DNA from: Oscillospiraceae bacterium
Lineage (GTDB): Bacteria; Bacillota; Clostridia; Oscillospirales; Ruminococcaceae
DNA: 16,063 nt
Direction: 5' to 3'
NCBI GenBank assembly: GCA_009776345.1
Contig: WRLS01000028.1
Span: 1-16,063, forward strand
Part shown: one piece after another, positions 1-6,759 of the stretch
Position numbering within the stretch: position 1 is the first letter of the stretch
How the letters are laid out: each line of letters opens with the position of its first letter
Position numbers and translations under genes: made by a program
Notes under the pieces: generated by a model
What the model was told of the DNA's origin: nothing
The model's input: the letters and a program-made list of their open reading frames with translations, nothing else
The model's database searches: none

Positions 1-37
1 TTCATCGCGCACGTCATATGTTTTGTTCTATAATCCG

Positions 38-188
38 CCCAATCACCCAGCCGAGCCGGGCTCCAGGGTTCGAACGCGAAAAAAGGTATTAGGAATAAAA
101 GAAATCAAAGACTTTTTCCGCTGTAATTACGTGCGCGGGCGCTTCCGGTGCCGCTCCCTGTTTTAGGTTTGTGCCTACTTGCCTTTGT
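38..188 (+). repeat. 151-base repeat, left copy (inverted relative to the right end)
   Basis: Bases 38-188 match the reverse complement of 15913-16063 without gaps; I count 11 mismatches in 151 positions (about 93% identity). It carries the stretch CCGAGCCGGGCTCC near its outer end and GCGCGGGCGCTTCCGG near its middle. No convincing ORF, tRNA or transposase lies in it. The match begins exactly where the right copy hits the window end, so the true repeat may extend further outward. Bases 1-37 show no recognisable feature. Most likely an interspersed non-coding repeat of this genome. Confidence 0.9.
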
Positions 189-208
189 AGTCTGCACTTT
201 TTCTTAGA

Positions 209-262
209 ATAAAACTCATCGCTTCTTCCCTTACCTAATCTCTAATCTCTAATTACTAATCT
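209..262. repeat. Mosaic simple repeat at the 3' end of the ECF gene
   Basis: Bases 209-233 are a perfect 25-base inverted match to 6273-6297. They are followed by imperfect tandem copies of CTAATCTCTAAT, and a related ATTAGAGATTA tract sits beside the other copy. The last codons and stop of the ECF S-component gene (249-803) lie inside this tract. No promoter or terminator is evident here. Confidence 0.8.
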
Positions 263-803
263 CTATACTGTACCCCGCCTTCCTCAGTGCCATCACAATC
301 ACCGGTATCAAAATTATATGCACGATAATCCCCGGCACTGCGTTAACAAACGCCCCCGCCATAAACATCGTCAAGGTAAAAGGCACGCCGGAAGCGCCTA
401 AAACCGCCCACATCGCAAGCCCCCATACAACGCGCCCCAACAGCATCGCCGATACAAGGGAAACATAAATAAAAGCAGTTTTTTTGGGGAGCATTTTATA
501 CAGCACGCCGGATATTATGCCATACGCCGCAAGCTCAAAGCACATGGCGACGCCTACAGGCATAAGCGGCGGCATACCGAACAGTGCAAACCGCAGCAGC
601 GGCGCGATGATCCCGACAACCGCGGCATACAGCGGCCCCGCGATAAAACCGCAGAGCAAAACCGGGATGTGCATGGGGCTGAGGGCGGAGCCGATCTGCG
701 GTATGTTCCCTGTTAAAAAAGGCAGGAACAGGCAAAGCGCAAGGCATACACCGGCGGAGGTCAGGTTTTTCAGGTTGATTTTGCGTTTTTGGTTTGTGTT
801 CAT
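249..803 (-). CDS. ECF transporter S component, substrate unknown
   Basis: This is a 184-residue, very hydrophobic protein with a basic N-terminus (MNTNQKRKINLKNL) and about five or six predicted membrane segments, the usual size and build of the substrate-binding S component of energy-coupling-factor vitamin importers. The stretch LSPMHIPVLLCGFIAGP near residues 41-57 is typical of the ECF S-component superfamily (Pfam ECF_trnsprt type). The ATPases and the T component are not nearby, which is normal for group II ECF systems that share a module. A GGGAG ribosome site sits about 8 bases before the ATG. It lies at the end of a minus-strand gene train directly after a DUF3842 gene. The C-terminal residues SIEISN are encoded by simple-repeat DNA, so the native end may have been altered. 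The substrate cannot be told from the sequence. Confidence 0.85.
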   Translation of the reverse strand: MNTNQKRKINLKNLTSAGVCLALCLFLPFLTGNIPQIGSALSPMHIPVLLCGFIAGPLYAAVVGIIAPLLRFALFGMPPLMPVGVAMCFELAAYGIISGVLYKMLPKKTAFIYVSLVSAMLLGRVVWGLAMWAVLGASGVPFTLTMFMAGAFVNAVPGIIVHIILIPVIVMALRKAGYSIEISN

Positions 804-836
804 TTTACTTCTCCCTTTTCATTGGTTTCCTGTCTT

Positions 837-870
837 GAACGGGAGCCGCGCCTTCGTGGCGCGGTTACGG
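837..870. repeat. GC palindrome with AACGGG / TACGG flanks
   Basis: CCGCGCC (846-852) pairs with GGCGCGG (858-864) around a 5-base loop. The flanks AACGGG on the left and TACGG on the right match those of the palindrome at 6323-6350 although the stems differ. No T-run follows on either strand, so it is not a convincing terminator. It sits in the 121-base gap between the DUF3842 gene and the ECF gene, and may affect the mRNA between them. A second short stem, CCGGC/GCCGG, lies at 908-919. Confidence 0.55.
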
Positions 871-924
871 GGATATTCCCGGATTGCAGCGTATATATTT
901 AATTTTCCGGCTTGGCCGGGTAGT

Positions 925-1332
925 TTACTTGCATAATTTTTCAAGCTCGTCCACGGCCTGCGATATTAGCTTTGCCATTGGTGTAGAGCCTGTGCCTACG
1001 ATTATATTGCCGCATAAATTTACGGGGAGCAAAAGCTTTTTCGCTTTGCTTTGCCCTACCGCGACAGCCATTGCGGGGGTGACTTCGCCCAAAAGCGAAT
1101 CCGCGGCGATTATCCCGATCGGCCCGATTATCACATCGGCGTCCCTGCACGCCGCGATCACCGGGTTTTCACCGGAAGCCCCTGCATCCGCCCCTGCTTT
1201 TAGCATTGCGGACGCCGCTATGCTGTTTGTGCCTATTGCGATAAGCTCGCAGGGCAGGGCTGTGTTTTTAATGCGCTCTATTATCATGCTGCCCATTTTG
1301 CCGCCTTGGCCGTCTATGACTGTGACTTTCAT
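925..1332 (-). CDS. DUF3842 family protein
   Basis: A 135-residue protein with the hallmarks of DUF3842: an N-terminal MKVTVIDGQGGKMG strand-turn, then AIGTNSIAASAMLKAGAD, and DVIIGPIGIIAADSLLGEVTPAMA in the centre. The fold looks like a small Rossmann-type nucleotide-binding domain (glycine-rich turn at residues 8-12), but the function is unknown. The family is commonly found next to ECF transporter S components in Clostridia, and here the ECF gene follows on the same strand after 121 bases. The gene starts 18 bases after the end of the kinase-like gene, with AAAGG upstream of the ATG, so it is probably in the same transcript. Confidence 0.88.
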   Translation of the reverse strand: MKVTVIDGQGGKMGSMIIERIKNTALPCELIAIGTNSIAASAMLKAGADAGASGENPVIAACRDADVIIGPIGIIAADSLLGEVTPAMAVAVGQSKAKKLLLPVNLCGNIIVGTGSTPMAKLISQAVDELEKLCK

Positions 1333-1350
1333 TTTACTGCCTTTCCGATG

Positions 1351-2427
1351 TTACGTATCAAAGATTATATCACATTTTTCGCGGATTGCGAAGGCTTCAA
1401 AATATTTGCGCTCCATGGGCAGCCATTCACTCTTAAAGCGTTCGTATAAAAACGGGTTGCGCTTTTTAATGCGGCGGGACTGCTCGTCCTCCCCCACCGA
1501 CAGAAAAACTTTTAGGTCATACGCGCCTATTAGCTCGGGGCGGAGGCTGTAAACGCCTTCGACGATATTTATCGCGGTCGGCGCGGCCTCGATGAATTCC
1601 GACAGCCGCTGTGTTTGGCAGTCGTAGACCCGAAAGCGCGGCGGTATGCCCGATGCCAGCGGCTTTGCTACTTCCTCGGCGAACCGTTCGTAATCTACAT
1701 TCCCGCCTGGCTGCTCAAGGCGCCGGGGTGTCCTTTGAAACGGTTGGAGGAAAAAATCGTCCATGGAGAACACATTGCAATCATATACCGATTTAAGCAG
1801 TTTTGCAAGCGAAGATTTCCCTGCCGCGCTGTTGCCGTCAATCGCGGCTGTAGCGCGTTGTTTTTCGCAAACCAGCCCGTCAACCGCGCAGAAAAGCGGC
1901 AGGAAATCGCAAAATGCTTTGCTCACAACACGGTACGCGGGCGAGTATTCTGCGCGGTACTGTTCACTGTGGCGCACGGGGGGATGCCCGTTGGCGCGGC
2001 TTTCGGCAAGCAGGCGAGAAATTTCCCGCGCGTCAAAGGGCAGAACGCCGCCTTCGCAGAGGCTTAAAAGCACCGCCGCCTTTTCCTCGAAGCCCTCCGC
2101 GCTTCCAATATGGCTGTTTGCGGTTTGCATAAAGAAGCTGCAAAGCGTTTCGGGCGCAAGCGTAGTTTGCCGCAGGACATCAAGCCGAAGCCTGCATAAG
2201 CCGCCGCCTATGTCCTCAATGCATTGCCCGCCCGGTGTGTTTCCCGCTGACGCTTGGGCTTCTTCTATGATCATCCGCAAACAGCCCGCGCTGTCTGTGA
2301 CCATATGCCCGCAGCCAAATTCGTTTTGATAGATAAGCTTGAGCATATCGGATGCCTGCATCAGCGGGTATTTTTCATACTGATTTATCAGCAGGGCTTT
2401 CAGCCCGTTTTGAAGCTCACTATTCAC
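1351..2427 (-). CDS. Uridine-kinase-like P-loop kinase with an N-terminal helical extension
   Basis: A 358-residue protein with two parts. Residues 1 to about 190 are mostly helical and carry LLINQYEKYPLMQASDMLKL and EFGCGHMV, a region I recognise only as occurring in clostridial kinase-like proteins. From residue 194 follows a P-loop kinase domain: AIDGNSAAGKSS (Walker A, 198-206), SMDDFF (221-226, equivalent to the DD of uridine kinases), GNVDYERF, and a NIVEGVYSL strand (287-294). The C-terminal half resembles the uridine kinase/phosphoribulokinase family; the phosphate acceptor is unknown. The start is GTG with AGGGAG about 8 bases upstream; its first 8 bases overlap the end of the upstream oxidoreductase gene, pointing to translational coupling. 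Confidence 0.82.
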   Translation of the reverse strand: MNSELQNGLKALLINQYEKYPLMQASDMLKLIYQNEFGCGHMVTDSAGCLRMIIEEAQASAGNTPGGQCIEDIGGGLCRLRLDVLRQTTLAPETLCSFFMQTANSHIGSAEGFEEKAAVLLSLCEGGVLPFDAREISRLLAESRANGHPPVRHSEQYRAEYSPAYRVVSKAFCDFLPLFCAVDGLVCEKQRATAAIDGNSAAGKSSLAKLLKSVYDCNVFSMDDFFLQPFQRTPRRLEQPGGNVDYERFAEEVAKPLASGIPPRFRVYDCQTQRLSEFIEAAPTAINIVEGVYSLRPELIGAYDLKVFLSVGEDEQSRRIKKRNPFLYERFKSEWLPMERKYFEAFAIREKCDIIFDT

Positions 2428-3475
2428 TTAGGGCAATCTCCCTGTGCAGCTCGGCGGAATCGTAGATCGCCTGCATCATCTGCGCTGTTACAATGACCGT
2501 GTCGATATGGGAAGCCAGCTTTTCGCCCGTTTTGACACAGCGGACAAACGCGTCGATTTCATTTTGGAAATGGTCGCGGCTGTTAAACACGGGCTTATAT
2601 TCGGCAAGCGCGCCGTTTTCCGCGGTGTATACGGTGAAGTCCTTGCCGTATTCCAGGCGTATGCCCGCCTTGTCGCCGATGAAATCTATGAACATCCCGC
2701 CGCCGGAAATATTTTCCGCCCACGCGCCGTTTACGGTGACAACAGGGCCTTCGGTGCGGATCATGGCTGTGACGGAATCGTCGACATCATACGTGCCGCT
2801 GTAATTCGGCGGGCCTGCCCACATATTGGTGTAGACATAGCTTTCCATATCCTTGCCAAGCTTACAGAACGCCTCCCCGGATACGGTGAGGACCTTCGGG
2901 TCGCCGCAGCAGTACATCACGATATCCAGGAAATGAACGCCCCAGTCGATGAGCGCGCCGCCCCCGGCGATCGCCTTTGTTGTAAAATCGCCGCCAAGCC
3001 CGGGGATCGAGCGGTGCGCGCGGAAGCTTACATAAACGCGGTAAACCTCGCCCAGCTTGCCGGAGTCTATATATTTTTTGATGAGGTTCACGCTGTCGTT
3101 AAAGCGGTTCACAACGCCGATGTTGAGGGTCATGCCGGTTTCATGCTGTACCTTTTGCATCTCCAGGGCTTCGGCGTAGGTGCGCGCGGCGGGTTTTTCG
3201 CACAGGACGTGCTTGCCCGCCCGCATGGCATCGATGGCGATTTGCGCGTGGACGTTGTTGGGCGTACAAACCGAAACCGCCGTAATTTCCGCATCACCCA
3301 AAGCTTCCCTGTAATCTGTGATTGCAATGCCGCAGCCATACTTTTCTACGGCGCTTTCCGCGCGTTCGGGGATTATGTCGCAGAAATATTTTATCTGCGC
3401 GTCCGGGTTGTTTTGGTAGGACGGGATGTGCGCGGCGTTTGCGATTGTCCCGCAGCCGATGATTGCGATTTTCAT
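2420..3475 (-). CDS. Gfo/Idh/MocA family oxidoreductase
   Basis: A 351-residue, full-length NAD(P)-dependent dehydrogenase of the Gfo/Idh/MocA family. It has the N-terminal Rossmann motif IIGCGTIANAAHIP (GxGxxA type, residues 5-18), VSVCTPNNVHAQIAIDAM (67-84), the conserved GKHVLCEKPAA (88-98, with the catalytic-region EKP), and GGGALIDWGVHFLD (171-184), whose Asp and His are the usual catalytic residues. The family usually acts on sugars, inositols or related polyols; the substrate here is unknown. AAGGGGG lies just before the ATG. The stop overlaps the start of the kinase-like gene. A second, diverged family member is at 4593-5426. Confidence 0.92.
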   Translation of the reverse strand: MKIAIIGCGTIANAAHIPSYQNNPDAQIKYFCDIIPERAESAVEKYGCGIAITDYREALGDAEITAVSVCTPNNVHAQIAIDAMRAGKHVLCEKPAARTYAEALEMQKVQHETGMTLNIGVVNRFNDSVNLIKKYIDSGKLGEVYRVYVSFRAHRSIPGLGGDFTTKAIAGGGALIDWGVHFLDIVMYCCGDPKVLTVSGEAFCKLGKDMESYVYTNMWAGPPNYSGTYDVDDSVTAMIRTEGPVVTVNGAWAENISGGGMFIDFIGDKAGIRLEYGKDFTVYTAENGALAEYKPVFNSRDHFQNEIDAFVRCVKTGEKLASHIDTVIVTAQMMQAIYDSAELHREIALSE

Positions 3476-3499
3476 TAAAAGGCCCCCTTAAAAAAAGTT

Positions 3500-3829
3500 T
3501 TATTTATTGTCGCCGGTTAAATTAAAAATAATTTCGCCCGTTTTTACAATATGCTCAACAAAACCGCTTGGGTCATGGGTTTCATCTAATAAATGCGGCT
3601 CTATGTCGATAAATTTATTGTCCCATTTTAAGCTGAACAATTTGGTTTTCATGTCAATCCAGTCCCCCTTGTAGTCATTTACAAGGACAGCTACATCGAT
3701 ATCGCTCCATTCGTGGGGGGTGCCGTTTATATGCGAGCCGAAAAGAATTATTTTTGAAGGGCTTAGCAGCTTCCGCACTTCATCGGAAAAATCCCGTGCT
3801 ATCGCCCTAGCCTTTGTTTTATCCAGCAT
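3500..3829 (-). CDS. MNT-type nucleotidyltransferase domain protein
   Basis: A 109-residue protein of the minimal nucleotidyltransferase (MNT) group of the polymerase-beta superfamily. The signature is ILFGSH (28-33) followed by WSDIDVAVLV (41-50), giving the GS...DxD metal-binding set, with a further acidic pair at FIDIEPH (73-79) as the third carboxylate. I chose the ATG at 3829 because ACGGAGG stands 7 bases upstream; a GTG at 3865 is possible but has no ribosome site. MNT proteins often act with a HEPN partner as toxin-antitoxin pairs; no clear HEPN gene is next to it. The upstream partner (3899-4534) is AT-rich like this gene. The following oxidoreductase starts 24 bases downstream, so readthrough is likely. 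Confidence 0.88.
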   Translation of the reverse strand: MLDKTKARAIARDFSDEVRKLLSPSKIILFGSHINGTPHEWSDIDVAVLVNDYKGDWIDMKTKLFSLKWDNKFIDIEPHLLDETHDPSGFVEHIVKTGEIIFNLTGDNK

Positions 3830-3898
3830 AAGAAAGCCTCCGTTTCCTTTAGCATTACCGCACACTTCACGCTGTCGAGCGAACCCGCAGTTTTGCTT

Positions 3899-4534
3899 TT
3901 ATACTCGGGATTCCCCGCGCAACTCAATTTGCTCTTTATTATTTTTAATTAAATCTGCCCAAAGCAGTCTTAAATTACTATAATCGGGATTCCCCGTATT
4001 TTCGTCTATTAGAATTTGATAATACTGATTAGCCTTTCTTTTGAAATTATTTTCTGTACTTTTTCGATACAAGTCAGCAATATTGTTGCAAGCGAAATAG
4101 TATTTAATTCTATCAACTGCTTTTAAAGCAGAAAGCCCCTTTTCTATATGCTCAATGGCTTTGATTCGGTTTTTTTGGTTTTGAGGATTATTTGCGTCGC
4201 CATATTTGTTCACTCTAACGATCAATTCTTTCATTGAGTTACCTTCATCTTTTTTAGGACGAAGCGGACCATCTTTTGATTCTATCGTACTAATAAAAAG
4301 CATTATACCATAGTTTATCTTCGACCACAAAAAATAATTTCTCAGCTTACTTTCGTTTTTTAGCCGATTGCACCACCAGCTAATTTTGGCGGAATCGTTC
4401 TCGTCTTCCATAAGCCTTATTCCCAACATTAAATAAGCGTCATTGTCGCCCTGCGACGCTTTATGTACTAAAACTTCGCGGTCTTCCCGCAATGCCCTTC
4501 TTTCTAGCTCAACATAGTCATTATGAGTCATCAT
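3899..4534 (-). CDS. Unknown protein, possibly TPR/Sel1-like helical repeats
   Basis: I do not recognise this 211-residue protein. It is mostly helical and rich in Asn, Lys and Tyr. Residues about 26-60 (ASQGDNDAYLMLGIRLMEDE) look like a Sel1-type repeat, and the C-terminal third (YYFACNNIADLYRK ... ANQYYQILIDE) has the A/Y spacing of TPR helices, so a protein-protein interaction scaffold is plausible. No signal peptide, membrane segment or catalytic motif is seen. AAAGGGGC is 7 bases before the first ATG. The DNA is clearly more AT-rich than the flanking genes, as is the nucleotidyltransferase gene 69 bases downstream; both together look like an acquired module. Confidence 0.6.
   Translation of the reverse strand: MMTHNDYVELERRALREDREVLVHKASQGDNDAYLMLGIRLMEDENDSAKISWWCNRLKNESKLRNYFLWSKINYGIMLFISTIESKDGPLRPKKDEGNSMKELIVRVNKYGDANNPQNQKNRIKAIEHIEKGLSALKAVDRIKYYFACNNIADLYRKSTENNFKRKANQYYQILIDENTGNPDYSNLRLLWADLIKNNKEQIELRGESRV
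3900..3996 (+). repeat. 18-base direct repeat pair in the 3' end of the unknown gene
   Basis: The 18-base stretches 3900-3917 and 3979-3996 differ at one position and share TCGGGATTCCCCG. Both lie in the last part of the gene at 3899-4534 but are read in different frames (GNPDYS in one, GESRV plus stop in the other). It may be a small duplication that changed the C-terminus, or chance. Confidence 0.5.
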
Positions 4535-4592
4535 AAATATTGCCCCTTTACTTTTATTTTTTAGAATTAAAACATCCCCGATTAAATTACAC

Positions 4593-5426
4593 TTACAGCG
4601 CCATCCACGCCCCCGGCTTCTTCGCGGCCTTTATCGCCGCTTCCCTTACGGCAATGACCGCAATCGTGTCCTCATGCGGGACTTTTACCTCGCCCGTGCG
4701 GAAGAAATCCACAAGCTCTTTTATAAACTGCGCAAACAGATCGGACTGCACGGTGACGGCCTTCGCCGTACCGTCACTGAAATCTGCCGCGATACTGAAC
4801 GGGTAGCCCCAGCCGTGATGGGACATTGTTGCCCTGCGCCCGTCGCTGTACTCGCAGATGTAGGCGGGATATTTTTCGGTGCCGGTAAACTGTACGCGCG
4901 CGATGTCCGCGCCCATCAGCGCGACCACCGGCTCGATCTGGTGGATACTGTAGCCTTCAAGCGGGCCCGGCCCTCGGCTGCCGATATTCTCGATTTGCGC
5001 ACCGGCAAGCTCCCGGTACTCCGGCACAAAGCGCAGGGCGGAAGCGGAGTAGCACGGCGTCCCGTGGGCATCGCCCAGAGCGAAGATACGCTCGGCGATT
5101 TCTTTAGCCGGCGCGAAAGTTTTATCCACATAAACCCGCTTGCCGCTTTGCATCGGCAATCTGCACAGTTCTTCGTGCTTTTCCGGGTGATCGGGCGAAA
5201 GTACGATTATGCCGTCGCTTTTTTCGCAAAGCTCTTCAATAGTGTCAAGCTTTTGTATGCCGTGATGCCCGCACCACTGGTCGGTTGTCATGCCGCCCTT
5301 CGGTGAGTCGGCCATGGCATAGGCATACGCGGCGGTTATTTCGCCGCCGGACTGCTCCGCGATCCACGCGGGATAATTGTTCGCGTGGAATTCATCCAGG
5401 AAGTAATCTACCAAGCCAAGCTTCAT
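4593..5426 (-). CDS. Diverged, short Gfo/Idh/MocA-like oxidoreductase
   Basis: A 277-residue protein related to the Gfo/Idh/MocA family but shorter than the usual 330-390. The middle carries GIIVLSPDHPEKHEELC (72-88) and GKRVYVDKTFAP (95-106), matching the family's GKHVxxEKP block with Asp in place of Glu. The N-terminal glycine-rich turn is not canonical (GLVDYFLDEFHANNYPAW), so coenzyme binding may differ. SIHQIEPVVALMG (160-172) likely holds the active-site His. It starts 14 bases after the M55 peptidase gene, with AAGGGGATG upstream, and is probably in the same transcript. The substrate is unknown. Confidence 0.8.
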   Translation of the reverse strand: MKLGLVDYFLDEFHANNYPAWIAEQSGGEITAAYAYAMADSPKGGMTTDQWCGHHGIQKLDTIEELCEKSDGIIVLSPDHPEKHEELCRLPMQSGKRVYVDKTFAPAKEIAERIFALGDAHGTPCYSASALRFVPEYRELAGAQIENIGSRGPGPLEGYSIHQIEPVVALMGADIARVQFTGTEKYPAYICEYSDGRRATMSHHGWGYPFSIAADFSDGTAKAVTVQSDLFAQFIKELVDFFRTGEVKVPHEDTIAVIAVREAAIKAAKKPGAWMAL

Positions 5427-5440
5427 TTTTTCATCCCCTT

Positions 5441-6241
5441 TTATCTGTTCACCGTATCCAGCACGCGGATAAGGTCGTCGCCGATAAAGCTGACAGTGCG
5501 GCCGTCTATGCGTTTTGCGCCCGAATTCTGCGCCCTGTCCGCGAAATGCGTCTGCATATATTCTATCTTTATTTCCGCCGGGGTTTTTACTATATACGGT
5601 GTAAAGCGGCGGCGGCCCAAAACAGCGGCGCGCGCCGCTTCTTTAATTAGCTTTCTTGCCTCTAACGGGTTTAGGCAATTTGCGGTGAACGCGTTTATGC
5701 CCTTTTTTACGGACACGCCCTCGATATCCCCGAGCAGCGCCTTTGCTTCTTCAACAGCCCAAAAGTCGCCCGACACAAGCGCTACAGGTACGCCGTAATG
5801 CCCCGCAATCGCCGCGCGTATGCCGATCTCGCCGATTTTTTCACCGCACAGCCATACATTCATGATTTCCTTTGAGCTGATTGTATGGTTCATAACGCCG
5901 TGCATTGTACCCGCCATGGAGTGCGCGCCGATTTCCATGAATAAATCAAAGCTGCTGTCCAGCCCGACTATCTCCGCGCCCCTTTTGCCATGGATCAAAG
6001 AAATGCGCGGATGAAGCTCCTCCGCGATCATATTCGCGCCCCAATGGCCGCCGCCGTGGCCGTCCAGCACGGTTATCTCGCAATCGGGCTGAGCGCTTAA
6101 AATACCTTCGGCTGCGGCGTTGACTTCGGCTGTGAGGAAGTGCTTGGTGTACCCGATCCCGCGCGCGGTTTTAATATTCGCCTCGTCCCGGTCGACGAAG
6201 CTGCAGATGCCTTCTAAATCTGTGTTTATGTAGATTTTCAT
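5441..6241 (-). CDS. M55 family D-aminopeptidase (DppA-like)
   Basis: A 266-residue metallopeptidase of family M55, whose known member DppA of Bacillus hydrolyses D-Ala peptides with two zinc ions. Visible ligands: TDLEG (Asp8, Glu10), LDGHGGG (His62), GAHSMAG (His107), and GEIG near Glu138. NHTISS (His119) probably corresponds to the catalytic His region. Family length is about 270, so it is complete; no signal peptide is seen, so it acts in the cytoplasm. GGGAG lies 7 bases before the ATG. It is the first gene of the minus-strand train that includes the two oxidoreductases; a role in peptide or peptidoglycan-fragment turnover is inferred. Confidence 0.9.
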   Translation of the reverse strand: MKIYINTDLEGICSFVDRDEANIKTARGIGYTKHFLTAEVNAAAEGILSAQPDCEITVLDGHGGGHWGANMIAEELHPRISLIHGKRGAEIVGLDSSFDLFMEIGAHSMAGTMHGVMNHTISSKEIMNVWLCGEKIGEIGIRAAIAGHYGVPVALVSGDFWAVEEAKALLGDIEGVSVKKGINAFTANCLNPLEARKLIKEAARAAVLGRRRFTPYIVKTPAEIKIEYMQTHFADRAQNSGAKRIDGRTVSFIGDDLIRVLDTVNR

Positions 6242-6255
6242 ATGTGACTCCCGAT

Positions 6256-6350
6256 AGAAGATTAGAGATTATTAAGGGAAGAAGCGATGAGTTTTATCCT
6301 TCTCCTAAACCCTTATTCCTAAAACGGGCGGCAGATTGCCGCCCCTACGG
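6256..6350 (-). repeat. Mosaic repeat copy with GC palindrome and CTTCTTCCCTT tail
   Basis: Read on the minus strand, this is a GC palindrome (6326-6344), then a TTTTAGGAATAAGGGTTTAGG-like tandem, then a 25-base block (6273-6297) shared with 209-233, then an ATTAGAGATTA-type tract. The same order (palindrome, TTAGG tandem, pyrimidine-rich CTTCC block) is seen at 13500-13583 and at 6390-6470. It fills most of the gap upstream of the M55 gene. Confidence 0.75.
6321..6344 (-). terminator. Possible weak terminator after relB-like gene
   Basis: GGGCGGCA (6326-6333) pairs with TGCCGCCC (6337-6344) around a 3-base loop. On the minus strand the stem is followed by GTTTTAGG, a short T-run. It lies 57 bases past the relB-like stop. 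It may equally be just a mobile palindrome. Confidence 0.4.
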
Positions 6351-6356
6351 TCTTCG

Positions 6357-6470
6357 GCAGGATTTAGGTTTTAGGATTTAGGATTTAGGAAGGGAAGAAA
6401 ATTATTGCATTGTCCTTTCCCTGAAACCTAAAACCTTATTCCTAAAACCTGCGGCGCTCTGCGCCGCCAG
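6357..6470. repeat. Imperfect inverted-repeat element with TTTAGG tandems
   Basis: The left arm starts at 6357 with GCAGGATTTAGG tandems; the right arm ends near 6454 and is its imperfect reverse complement (GCAGGTTTTAGGAATAAGG on the minus strand). The centre is AGAAAATTATTGCATTGTCC. The outer end is a GC palindrome, GCGGCGC (6451-6457) with GCGCCGC (6461-6467). The 33 bases 6357-6389 are identical to 13516-13548. The element covers the last 20-odd codons of the RelB-like gene. Confidence 0.8.
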
Positions 6471-6704
6471 CCACTCCTTCGCCTGTTCCCAAGTGTCAAA
6501 TGAAATGTAATCGTCGTCAGAAGGAGGCTCTCCAAGAGGCTGTGCAACTACATTGTCAATAGGGAGCCGCCGTTGTATAACCGACTGGGTAAGAAACAAA
6601 TTTATCGCAGATGACAGGGACATACCCATACCTTTAAACAATTCGCCGGCTTCCTTTTTGATCTCGGAATCAATACGGATGTTATACGTAGTATTGTTGG
6701 ACAT
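6402..6704 (-). CDS. RelB/DinJ-family antitoxin, apparently orphan
   Basis: A 100-residue protein with a ribbon-helix-helix N-terminus: the TYNIRIDSEIKKEAGELF strand-helix and GMSLSSAINLFLTQSV (residues about 27-42) are typical of the RelB/DinJ group. Normally such a gene is followed by a RelE/YafQ-type toxin gene. Here the downstream 160 bases hold only repeats and the next gene is the M55 peptidase, so no toxin partner is present. The final residues, from about AAQSAAGFRNKVLGFRERTMQ onward, are encoded by a dispersed repeat element, suggesting the native 3' end and perhaps the toxin were lost. GAGGTGA precedes the ATG, and a good promoter is at 6723-6751. Confidence 0.82.
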   Translation of the reverse strand: MSNNTTYNIRIDSEIKKEAGELFKGMGMSLSSAINLFLTQSVIQRRLPIDNVVAQPLGEPPSDDDYISFDTWEQAKEWLAAQSAAGFRNKVLGFRERTMQ

Positions 6705-6722
6705 TTATATCACCTCACATAT

Positions 6723-6751
6723 ATTATGCCGCAAATACACCGCATTGTAAA
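6723..6751 (-). promoter_or_regulatory. SigA-type promoter of relB-like gene
   Basis: On the minus strand, TTTACA (6746-6751) and CATAAT (6723-6728) are 17 bases apart, 19 bases before the ATG. An AT-rich near-palindrome (ATATTATATATAC) just upstream overlaps the end of the preceding gene. RelB-type proteins usually repress their own promoter, so an operator here is likely but not shown. Confidence 0.6.
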
Positions 6752-6759
6752 TAATTATA

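Noticed and set aside
38..110. GGTTCGAAC in the left repeat looks like a tRNA T-loop
   Set aside because: The flanking bases do not form the T-stem, no anticodon or acceptor stem fits, and the right copy of the repeat has changed these bases.
908..919. Short CCGGC/GCCGG stem after the DUF3842 gene as terminator
   Set aside because: The stem has only five pairs and is followed on the minus strand by an A-rich, not T-rich, stretch.
2444..3478. A 344-codon open frame on the plus strand, antisense to the oxidoreductase gene
   Set aside because: It shows no domain or membrane pattern, has no good ribosome site, and mirrors a gene with clear family motifs. Long antisense frames are expected at this codon usage.
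4463..4480. R-x4-H (REVLVH) in the unknown protein beside the MNT gene, resembling a HEPN motif
   Set aside because: It lies near the N-terminus, while HEPN motifs lie late in the domain. The polar residue after Arg is missing and no four-helix pattern supports HEPN.
6357..6454. TTTAGG tandems as a CRISPR or telomere-like array
   Set aside because: The unit is short and irregular, with no unique spacers, and the arms form one inverted repeat.
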